This document shows, piece after piece, positions 56,192-64,000 of a stretch of DNA of 64,000 nt. The notes beneath the pieces are model-generated. The model was not told where the DNA came from. It searched no databases and saw only the letters and a list, made by a program, of their open reading frames with translations. The stretch comes from Burkholderiales bacterium. GTDB taxonomy: Bacteria; Pseudomonadota; Gammaproteobacteria; Burkholderiales; Burkholderiaceae_D. How positions within the stretch are numbered: the stretch's first letter is position 1; every line of letters begins with the position of its first letter. The stretch is from assembly GCA_016196925.1 (NCBI GenBank), contig JACPWS010000023.1, forward strand, positions 1 through 64,000, written 5' to 3'. A program made the position numbers and the translations under genes.

Positions 56192-57171
56192 GGTGCGACT
56201 TCCTTGCCGGTGACGGGCGCCGCCTGCGGCGCCGTTGCCGGCTTAGCGTCGGGCGCAGGCAAGGCCGCATCGCGCGTCACCTTGCGGTTCAGTTTTTCCT
56301 TTTTCGCGCGCACCTCTTCGGTATCGGGGCGCGGCAGGTTGTCGGTGGCGACCAGCAACACCAGCAACTGCTTGTGCCGGTCTATGCCGGCCGCCGGCGC
56401 GCACAGGATATTTTCAAACGGGGTAGTAGCCTTGTGCTCGACTTGCATGACCTTGGCCACCGCCAGGCCGGCCGGATAGACGCCGTCGATACCGGAAGTA
56501 ATCAGCTGGTCGCCAGTTTGCACGTCGGCATTAGTGGTCAGTCGCATGTCCAGGTAAGCTGACTGGCCGCGCCCGTAAGCCACGCTGCGCAAGCCGTTGC
56601 GCGCGATCTGCACCGGTATCGCCTGGTTCTTGTCGGTCAACAGAGTGACTTCCGCCGTCAGCGGAAATACCCGCGTGATCTGCCCTACCACGCCCTGATC
56701 GTCGATCACCGGCTGCGCCAGCGCCAGCCCGTGCTTGAGGCCGCGATCGATGATGACCTTGCGGGTGGACGGGTCGCGCGCATCGTAGATGATTTCCGCC
56801 AGCACCGACTTGACCGGCAAGCGTTCGCGCGCATCGAGCAATTTGCGCAAATGGGCGTTTTCCGCCGCCAGCTGCGCGTTTTGCTGCATGCTGTCGGCAT
56901 TCGAGATCTGTTGCCGTTTCAGCGCGAGATTTTCCTTTTCCAGCGCCGAAGTGGAGACGAAATAGTCAGAGATGCGCAAGGCCGCATCGCGCGGCATGAC
57001 GGCCACCATCTGCACCGGATACAGCACCGTACCCAGCACCTGGCGCACCAGGGTCAGCGACTTGAGGCGGGCATCCACCACCAGCAGAAAAATCGCCAGA
57101 ACGGCAAAAAACATCACCCTGGCGCGGGCCGAAGCGCCTTGCTTGAACAGGGGTGGCGGGCTGTATTCCAT
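56188..57171 (-). CDS. mreC: Rod shape-determining protein MreC
   Basis: A 327-residue protein: a cytoplasmic N-terminus (FKQGASARARVMFF), one TM helix (about 18-38), a coiled coil (about 70-112) and a periplasmic beta-rich domain (about 115-275, IIDRGLKHGLALAQPVIDDQ, GVVGQITRVFP). The tail is Pro/Ala-rich. It organises PBP2/RodA outside the membrane. It is separated from mreB by a hairpin. Confidence 0.95.
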   Translation of the reverse strand: MEYSPPPLFKQGASARARVMFFAVLAIFLLVVDARLKSLTLVRQVLGTVLYPVQMVAVMPRDAALRISDYFVSTSALEKENLALKRQQISNADSMQQNAQLAAENAHLRKLLDARERLPVKSVLAEIIYDARDPSTRKVIIDRGLKHGLALAQPVIDDQGVVGQITRVFPLTAEVTLLTDKNQAIPVQIARNGLRSVAYGRGQSAYLDMRLTTNADVQTGDQLITSGIDGVYPAGLAVAKVMQVEHKATTPFENILCAPAAGIDRHKQLLVLLVATDNLPRPDTEEVRAKKEKLNRKVTRDAALPAPDAKPATAPQAAPVTGKEVAP

Positions 57172-57200
57172 GCGTTTGTCAGCAGATCATCTGAATTCAG

Positions 57201-57251
57201 AAAACACAAACACGGTAAGGGCAGCTACTGTTGAGCGCTGCACTTACCGTG
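57201..57251 (-). terminator. Attenuator-like hairpin between mreB and mreC
   Basis: On the minus strand CACGGTAAGTGCAGC pairs with GCTGCCCTTACCGTG (one mismatch, 11-base loop) and is followed by TTTGTGTTTTC. It lies 18 bp after the mreB stop and about 40 bp before mreC. It would end part of the transcripts, giving more mreB than mreC, or protect the mreB 3' end. Confidence 0.65.
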
Positions 57252-57268
57252 TCGCAGGCATAGCGGTT

Positions 57269-58330
<1,062 letters not shown>

Positions 58331-58515
58331 CTATGTAGGCACGGACCTAGCCGCGACTGAATTCGTGAGCCCGTGCAAAAACCTGCAATTCGGGGCATTA
58401 ACCCGCCATTCTACCTTATAATCTGGGTAAATTTATTCGTTAAGTAGCCTAAAAAAAGCACTGGCGAATTTTGTATTTATTGACACTTTTTTGCGCAGAC
58501 TTGCGCCCATAAACC

Positions 58516-58818
58516 ATGTCACTGACACTCACTGATGTAAAGCGCATTGCCAATCTGGCAAAGCTGGAAATTTCCGAGGCCGAGGCCGGCGCCACGCTGG
58601 ACAAACTGAACGGTATTTTCTCGCTGGTCGAGCAACTGAAGGCGGTGGACACCACCGGCGTCGCCCCGCTCAGCCATCCTATCGCCGCCTTGCTGCCCGA
58701 GCTGGCGCTGCGCCTGCGCGCAGACGTGGTCAGCGAAACCGACCACCGCGCCGAATACCAGCAACCGGCCCCGGCCACCGAAGACGGCCTGTATCTGGTG
58801 CCCAAGGTCATAGAATAA
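58516..58818 (+). CDS. gatC: Asp/Glu-tRNA amidotransferase subunit C
   Basis: A 100-residue GatC ([20 protein letters not shown], then [16 protein letters not shown]). It stabilises GatA in the complex that turns misacylated Glu-tRNAGln or Asp-tRNAAsn into the correct amide. First gene of gatCAB. Confidence 0.95.
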   Translation: MSLTLTDVKRIANLAKLEISEAEAGATLDKLNGIFSLVEQLKAVDTTGVAPLSHPIAALLPELALRLRADVVSETDHRAEYQQPAPATEDGLYLVPKVIE

Positions 58819-58831
58819 GCGGATAAACCAC

Positions 58832-60286
58832 ATGCATACCAAGACCCTCTCGCAATTATCGAGCCTGCTGCACAGCAAGCAGCTGTCCGCCACCGAACTG
58901 GCGCAACATTATCTGAAGCGCATCGCCGCCAGCGAGCTGAATGCATTTTTGCACGTCGATGCGGCGCTGACTTTGCAACAAGCCGCCGCCGCCGACGCCC
59001 GTCTGGCCAGCGGCGACGTGAGCGCGCTGACCGGCATCCCGATCGCGCACAAGGACATCTTCGTGACGCGCGACTGGCGCTCTACCGCCGGCTCGCGCAT
59101 GCTGGAAAATTACGTCAGCCCTTTCGATGCGACTGTCGTCGAGCAATGCAAGCAAGCCGGCATGGTTACTCTGGGCAAACTCAATTGCGATGAATTCGCC
59201 ATGGGTTCCTCGAACGAGAATTCGTATTTCGGCGCAGTGAAAAATCCCTGGGATAGACGCGCGGTGCCGGGCGGCTCGTCCGGCGGCTCGGCCGCCGCGA
59301 TTGCGGCGCGTCTGACGCCGGCCGCGACCGCCACCGACACCGGCGGCTCGATCCGCCAGCCGGCGGCGTTTTGCGGCGTGACCGGCATCAAGCCGACCTA
59401 CGGCAGCGTTTCGCGTTTCGGCATGATCGCGTTTGCCTCTTCGCTCGATCAGGGCGGCCCGATCGCCCAGACCGCCGAAGATTGCGGCTTGCTGTTGAAC
59501 GCCATGGCCGGGTTCGACCCCAAAGATTCGACTTCGCTCGAACGCAGCAAAGAAGATTTCAACCGCGACCTGAACCAGTCGTTGCAAGGCTTGCGCATCG
59601 GTGTGCCGCGCGAATTCTTCGGCCCCGGCCTGGCGGCCGACGTCGAACAGGCGGTGCGCGCCGCGCTGGCCGAATATGAAAAACTCGGCGCCACCCTGGT
59701 CGAAATTTCCCTGCCGAAAACCGAGCTGTCGATCCCTGTATATTACGTGATCGCGCCGGCCGAAGCCTCCTCCAACCTGAGCCGCTTCGACGGCGTGCGC
59801 TACGGCCACCGCGCGGCCGACTACAAAGACTTGAACGACATGTACCGCAAGTCGCGCAGCGAAGGTTTCGGCGCCGAAGTCAAGCGCCGCATCCTGGTCG
59901 GCACCTATGTGCTGTCGCACGGTTATTACGACGCCTATTATCTGCAGGCGCAAAAAATCCGCCGCCTGATCGCCGAGGATTTCGCCGCCGCCTTCCGGCA
60001 ATGCGACGTCATCATGGGCCCGGTCGCACCGACTGTGGCCTGGGATCTGGGCGCGCAGACCGACGATCCGGTCGCCAATTACCTGGCCGATATTTTCACC
60101 TTATCGACCAGCCTGGCCGGCTTGCCCGGCATGTCCATCCCTTGCGGTTACGGCCAGGGTGAAAAAAATGCGCAGCGCCCGGTCGGCCTGCAATTGATAG
60201 GCAATTATTTCGACGAAGCGCGCTTGCTGAATGTCGCGCATCAGTACCAGCAAGTCACCGACTGGCACCAGCGCGCGCCGGCATGA
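58832..60286 (+). CDS. gatA: Asp/Glu-tRNA amidotransferase subunit A
   Basis: A 484-residue amidase-signature protein that releases ammonia from glutamine. The Ser-cisSer-Lys triad is Lys74 (IAHKD), Ser149 ([10 protein letters not shown]) and Ser173 ([11 protein letters not shown]). Full length, 13 bp after gatC. Confidence 0.97.
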   Translation: MHTKTLSQLSSLLHSKQLSATELAQHYLKRIAASELNAFLHVDAALTLQQAAAADARLASGDVSALTGIPIAHKDIFVTRDWRSTAGSRMLENYVSPFDATVVEQCKQAGMVTLGKLNCDEFAMGSSNENSYFGAVKNPWDRRAVPGGSSGGSAAAIAARLTPAATATDTGGSIRQPAAFCGVTGIKPTYGSVSRFGMIAFASSLDQGGPIAQTAEDCGLLLNAMAGFDPKDSTSLERSKEDFNRDLNQSLQGLRIGVPREFFGPGLAADVEQAVRAALAEYEKLGATLVEISLPKTELSIPVYYVIAPAEASSNLSRFDGVRYGHRAADYKDLNDMYRKSRSEGFGAEVKRRILVGTYVLSHGYYDAYYLQAQKIRRLIAEDFAAAFRQCDVIMGPVAPTVAWDLGAQTDDPVANYLADIFTLSTSLAGLPGMSIPCGYGQGEKNAQRPVGLQLIGNYFDEARLLNVAHQYQQVTDWHQRAPA

Positions 60287-60401
60287 AACTGCGGCGCTTC
60301 CTGTGCGCGCCCGGCGCTGTGCGGTTCGCGCAAGAATTTTTCGGCATTGACGGTCGATCTCAAGACCGGTCTGTGTCGCTACGATGAATAAAGGAATGAT
60401 T

Positions 60402-61877
60402 ATGCAATGGGAAGTCGTTATCGGGTTTGAGACCCACGCCCAACTCAAGACCCAGTCCAAAATTTTTAGCGGCTCGTCGACCCGGTTCGGGGCCGAGCCT
60501 AACACCCAGGCCAGCGTGGTCGACCTGGCCTTGCCCGGCTCGCTGCCGGTGATGAACAAGGGTGCGGTGGAAAAAGCCATCCAGTTCGGCCTGGCGGTCG
60601 GCGCCACGATAGCGCCGGAATCGATTTTCGCGCGCAAGAATTACTTCTATCCCGATTCGCCGAAAGGCTACCAGATCAGCCAGTTCGAGATCCCGGTGGT
60701 GCAAGGCGGCCAGGTTTCCTGCGTGCTCGAAAAAGACGGCAAGAGCGAAGTCAAGGTCATACAATTGACGCGCGCCCATCTGGAAGAAGACGCCGGCAAA
60801 TCGCTGCATGAAGACTACCACGGCATGACCGGCATCGACTTAAACCGCGCCGGCACGCCCTTGCTGGAAATCGTCACCGAACCGGTGATGCGCAGCGCGG
60901 CCGAAGCGGTCGCTTATGCCAAGGCGCTGCATTCGCTGGTGATGTGGCTCGATATCTGCGACGGCAATATGCAGGAAGGCTCGTTCCGCTGCGACGCCAA
61001 CGTCTCGGTGCGCCCGCTCGGCCAGAAAGAATTCGGCACCCGTTGCGAAGTCAAGAACCTGAACTCGTTCCGCTTCCTGGAAGAAGCGATCAACTACGAA
61101 GTGCGGCGCCAGATCGAACTGATCGAAGACGGCGGCACGGTGGTGCAGGAAACCCGCTTGTACGACCCCGATCGCAAGGAAACCCGTCCGCTGCGCAGCA
61201 AGGAAGACGCCCAGGATTACCGCTACTTCCCCGACCCCGACCTGCCGCCGCTGAAGATAGACGCGGCCTGGATAGAACAAGTGCGCAGCAGCATGCCGGA
61301 ACTGCCGAGCGCGATGCGCGCGCGCTTCGTCAGCGCATATGCACTGTCCGAGTACGACGCGACAGTGCTGACGCAGTCCAAGGCCATGGCGACGTACTTC
61401 GAAGCCGTGGTGATAGCCGCCGGCGCGGCGCAAGCCAAACCGGCCGCCAACTGGCTGATGGGCGACGTCTCGCGCCGCATGAACCTGGACGGCAAGACTT
61501 TCGAGCAATGCCCGGTACCGGCCGCAGCGCTGGCCACCATGCTGGCGCGCATCGCCGACAACACGATCTCGAATAGCGGCGCGAAACAGGTGTTTGAAGC
61601 ACTGTGGAATGCGCCGCAAAATCCAGACGGCACACGCTCGCTGCAGGAAGTCGACGACATCATCGCCGCCAAAGGCCTGAAGCAAATCTCCGACCTCGGC
61701 GCGCTGGAAAAAATCATCGACGAAGTGATGGCCGCCAACCAGCAATCGGTAGACGAATACCGCGCCGGCAAGGAAAAGGCGTTCAACTCGCTGGTTGGCC
61801 AGGCGATGAAAGCCACCAAGGGCAAGGGCAATCCGGCCCAGGTGAACGAACTGTTGAAAAAGAAACTGGCGGGCTGA
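60402..61877 (+). CDS. gatB: Asp/Glu-tRNA amidotransferase subunit B
   Basis: A 491-residue GatB, the tRNA-binding kinase/amidotransferase subunit. It has [60 protein letters not shown] and a C-terminal YqeY-like tail ([20 protein letters not shown]). ATG 60402 has AAAGGAATG upstream and starts at the homologous residue; ATG 60384 is less likely. It follows gatA by 115 bp. Confidence 0.97.
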   Translation: MQWEVVIGFETHAQLKTQSKIFSGSSTRFGAEPNTQASVVDLALPGSLPVMNKGAVEKAIQFGLAVGATIAPESIFARKNYFYPDSPKGYQISQFEIPVVQGGQVSCVLEKDGKSEVKVIQLTRAHLEEDAGKSLHEDYHGMTGIDLNRAGTPLLEIVTEPVMRSAAEAVAYAKALHSLVMWLDICDGNMQEGSFRCDANVSVRPLGQKEFGTRCEVKNLNSFRFLEEAINYEVRRQIELIEDGGTVVQETRLYDPDRKETRPLRSKEDAQDYRYFPDPDLPPLKIDAAWIEQVRSSMPELPSAMRARFVSAYALSEYDATVLTQSKAMATYFEAVVIAAGAAQAKPAANWLMGDVSRRMNLDGKTFEQCPVPAAALATMLARIADNTISNSGAKQVFEALWNAPQNPDGTRSLQEVDDIIAAKGLKQISDLGALEKIIDEVMAANQQSVDEYRAGKEKAFNSLVGQAMKATKGKGNPAQVNELLKKKLAG

Positions 61878-61903
61878 TCCCGCATTCGCAAAGAGGTTCT
61901 ATT

Positions 61904-62569
61904 TTGAAAAATTTACGCCAAGAATTCATCCAATTTTCGGTGCAGGCCGGCGTCATCCGCTTCGGCGAATTCGTCACCAAGGCCGGCCGCAACTCGCCGT
62001 ACTTCTTTAACGCCGGCCTGTTCAACGACGGCGCCAATCTCGGCAAGCTGGCCGAATTTTACGCGCGGACCCTGCTTGATTCCGGCATAGAATTCGACAT
62101 GCTGTTCGGCCCCGCCTACAAGGGCATCACCCTGGCCTCCGCCACCGCGGTCGCGCTGGCGGCCAAGGGGCGCAACGCGCCGTTCGCCTACAACCGCAAG
62201 GAAGCCAAGGATCACGGCGAAGGCGGCACCATCGTCGGCGCCAAACTGCAAGGCAAGGTCGTCATCATCGACGACGTCATCTCGGCTGGCACCTCGGTGC
62301 GCGAATCGGTGGAAATGATACGCGCCGCCGGCGCCACCCCCTGCGCCGTCCTGATCGCCCTCGACCGCATGGAGCGCTCGGGCAAGGACGACGCCCTGTC
62401 GGCCCATTCGGCAGTGCAGGAAGTCAGCGAAACCTACCACATGCCGGTGGTATCGATAGGCAACCTGAACGACTTGTTCGATTACATCTCAGCCGCCGGC
62501 GCCGACGCCCAACTCGCGCAACACCAGGCGGCGGTGGCGGCTTATCGGCAGAGGTATGGGGCGGTGTAA
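61904..62569 (+). CDS. pyrE: Orotate phosphoribosyltransferase
   Basis: A 221-residue PyrE that makes OMP from orotate and PRPP. The PRPP loop is VVIIDDVISAGTSVRESVEM; GPAYKGITLASATAVALA and YNRKEAKDHGEGG are also typical. The start appears to be TTG 61904 with AGAGG seven bases upstream; no ATG lies near. It is 26 bp after gatB, so it may read through from gatCAB. A terminator follows. Confidence 0.95.
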   Translation: MKNLRQEFIQFSVQAGVIRFGEFVTKAGRNSPYFFNAGLFNDGANLGKLAEFYARTLLDSGIEFDMLFGPAYKGITLASATAVALAAKGRNAPFAYNRKEAKDHGEGGTIVGAKLQGKVVIIDDVISAGTSVRESVEMIRAAGATPCAVLIALDRMERSGKDDALSAHSAVQEVSETYHMPVVSIGNLNDLFDYISAAGADAQLAQHQAAVAAYRQRYGAV

Positions 62570-62578
62570 TTTTTGCCG

Positions 62579-62613
62579 AAGTGATTGCTCATAATCTAAT
62601 GAGTCACTTTTTT
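62579..62613 (+). terminator. Probable intrinsic terminator of pyrE
   Basis: AAGTGA (62579-62584) pairs with TCACTT (62604-62609) across an AT-rich loop that may pair further, and the stem continues into TTTTT. Nine bp after the pyrE stop. Confidence 0.55.
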
Positions 62614-62976
62614 GTTTATCAACACGACATCCACATCAAGGTCTAATCGTTTGCAACGATTAGTTGTGTCCTGGCGCTGTTTGCCGTATTCGCCATGCCC
62701 GCCGTGTTTACAAAACACTTTTCAGTACTGTGAACGACGCAAGCTTGGCGATATGTGTTGATCCGTCCGCGCTTAAAGTATCGTTCGAGGAACGGGGACT
62801 CCCTTCATGCTATTACCTTGAGTTTCTCAGATTAAAAAATCAATCTTTTCATAATTATCTCGGGGTTTTCTCATTGTTCGTATTAAATCATGGCATGAGT
62901 AACTGCAATCTATCGCATCCAATAACTATCACTAAGTCAAAGTTAGCTTTTTTATCGAAAAATTTGAAAGTCACCG
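62614..62976. other. AT-rich intergenic stretch at the start of a low-GC region
   Basis: About 360 bp without a supported gene. A TTG-initiated frame (62664-62984) crosses it but has no ribosome site and no coding bias. Base composition falls sharply after pyrE and stays low in the next gene, consistent with horizontally acquired DNA. No att site or tRNA is visible. Confidence 0.5.
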
Positions 62977-64000
62977 ATGTCTAAACCGTCTGCATTTCGC
63001 ATTTGTACTAAAAAAATTATTCTGATTGTTTGGGTGCTTATTGGCGTAACGGGATGCGGTGGTTCTGGCGCAGGAGGAGATGGCGCTACTGTTTCGCCTT
63101 TAGAGCAAAACCAAATTCAAGTTGACACTAGTATTAACTCGACGGTTTCGACGACCCTGGGTCAGCAGTTAGACGATTTCGCTGCTTTTGATCAATTGCA
63201 TGGAACTGCTTCTTTACTCTCCCTTCATCCTGACTGGTTCCGTATTCATGCTGGTGCAGATAGCGACATTCTTCCAGAACCGTCTCCCCGCAATGGTCAA
63301 GCGGCTTGGGATTTTACTGCTCTGAATCGCCTTGTCGAAATTGCCTATCAGGCGCACGCGAAACCCATTCTGAACGTGCGCCACGCGCCCGTATCATTGT
63401 CGACATGTGCCACTTTCCACGAAAAAATTGGCTTCTTAAACGATTCCAGTTTTGGTGAATTTGCCGATTATATGGCGGCCCTGGTTGCATATTACAACCT
63501 TGGCAGCTTTACTGACGCATCCGGCGTTCACTTAAATCCCTATGGCAGCGCTCATCGCATTGATTATTGGGAGCTTTGGAATGAACCAGAATTAACGTAC
63601 GAATTTCCTTGTCTGAAGGCGCAGCTAAATCAAGCAGCACTCAATGAGGCGGAGTTTGTCTCCATGTGGGCCATTACCACGCAGCGTATGCGCGCTGTCG
63701 ACCCGACAGTTAAATTTGTCGGACCGTCAGTCTCTGACCCTAGGAATATGAGCTATATGAAAGCTGTACTCACACAGCGTTTTTCTCCTGACGTGATATC
63801 AGTGCACGGATATGCGGGTCCCAATACCGCCCAAGATATTGAACTGCTGCATGGAGGCGGCGATGCGATTGGAATTGACGGTATCTCAGTGGCGATAAAG
63901 AACGTGCTTGCGGTACTCGATGCCAACGGACTTCCGAAGATTCCCTTACTGTTAGATGAATACAATGTAAGTCCCGATGAAAGTGATGATCCGTTTAGTC
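62977..64000 (+). CDS. Secreted glycoside hydrolase-like lipoprotein (clan GH-A), 3' end outside the window
   Basis: At least 341 residues, open at the right edge. A signal peptide with lipobox VTGC (Cys27) is followed by a Gly-rich linker and a TIM-barrel hydrolase domain. The acid/base glutamate is Glu203 in WELWNEPE, with VISVHGYAG and a likely nucleophile Glu328 in LLLDEYNVS. The pattern is like GH39 and related clan A families, which act on xylosides, iduronides or exopolysaccharides. GAAAG precedes ATG 62977. GC content is much lower than in the rest of the window. Substrate unknown. Confidence 0.75.
   Translation, partial: MSKPSAFRICTKKIILIVWVLIGVTGCGGSGAGGDGATVSPLEQNQIQVDTSINSTVSTTLGQQLDDFAAFDQLHGTASLLSLHPDWFRIHAGADSDILPEPSPRNGQAAWDFTALNRLVEIAYQAHAKPILNVRHAPVSLSTCATFHEKIGFLNDSSFGEFADYMAALVAYYNLGSFTDASGVHLNPYGSAHRIDYWELWNEPELTYEFPCLKAQLNQAALNEAEFVSMWAITTQRMRAVDPTVKFVGPSVSDPRNMSYMKAVLTQRFSPDVISVHGYAGPNTAQDIELLHGGGDAIGIDGISVAIKNVLAVLDANGLPKIPLLLDEYNVSPDESDDPFS

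Noticed and set aside
62664-62984. A 106-codon frame before the glycoside hydrolase
   Set aside because: TTG start, no ribosome site, no recognisable protein, and it overlaps the hydrolase start.

Overview
The window is chromosomal DNA of a beta-proteobacterium of the order Burkholderiales. The gene content and order fit Oxalobacteraceae (Janthinobacterium, Collimonas or Herminiimonas-like). Pointers are the fused indolepyruvate:ferredoxin oxidoreductase, dapF-DUF484-xerC, argB-HAD-slmA, rhodanese-grxC-secB-gpsA, rsmI/yraN-diaA-dolP, mreBCD-mrdA-rodA-rlpA and gatCAB-pyrE blocks, together with high GC. The genus is an inference. I see no tRNA, rRNA, CRISPR array, prophage or complete insertion sequence.

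Layout. 1-2.2 kb: a gene running off the left edge, a possibly frameshifted small ORF, a DUF1045 2H-phosphoesterase-like protein and a periplasmic binding protein. 2.5-5.7 kb: a membrane histidine kinase overlapping a receiver-kinase hybrid. 6.4-11.8 kb: a rearranged class III CoA-transferase, a cold-shock gene with a long leader, and small envelope genes (DUF3147, FKBP, YceI, DUF423). 11.9-18.2 kb: fused iorAB, then dapF-DUF484-xerC. 18.4-25.2 kb: an M66-like lipoprotein, followed by a probable zinc-homeostasis island (Zur-like repressor, COG0523 GTPase, cysteine-poor DksA, small exported protein, ZnuD-like TonB receptor). 25.4-29.2 kb: a STAS protein, a sigma32-type promoter, hslV, a disrupted hslU and two small basic proteins. 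29.4-39.8 kb: gpsA, SH3 protein, secB-grxC-rhodanese, gpmA-envC-ctp, moeB-speE-like and a pabB-pabC fusion. 40-46 kb: a diguanylate cyclase, slmA-HAD-argB, an ECF sigma/anti-sigma/CWC trio, folE and a BLUF photoreceptor. 46-57 kb: M48 peptidase and LemA, dolP-diaA-yraN, rsmI, rlpA-rodA-mrdA-mreDCB (minus strand). 58.5-62.6 kb: gatCAB-pyrE. 62.6-64 kb: a clear drop in GC and a secreted glycoside hydrolase lipoprotein cut by the right edge, probably the start of an accessory region.

Most genes are housekeeping functions for cell-wall growth, protein quality control and metabolism. The most unusual features are these: (i) a family of five dispersed intergenic elements of about 90 bp, one flanked by a 13-bp duplication that supplies the xerC stop codon; (ii) a 15-bp palindrome shared by the promoters of the Zur-like repressor and the ZnuD-like operon; (iii) an hslU gene with an internal deletion and frameshift beside an intact hslV; (iv) a 27-codon leader ORF overlapping dksA; and (v) the rearranged domain order of the CoA-transferase.
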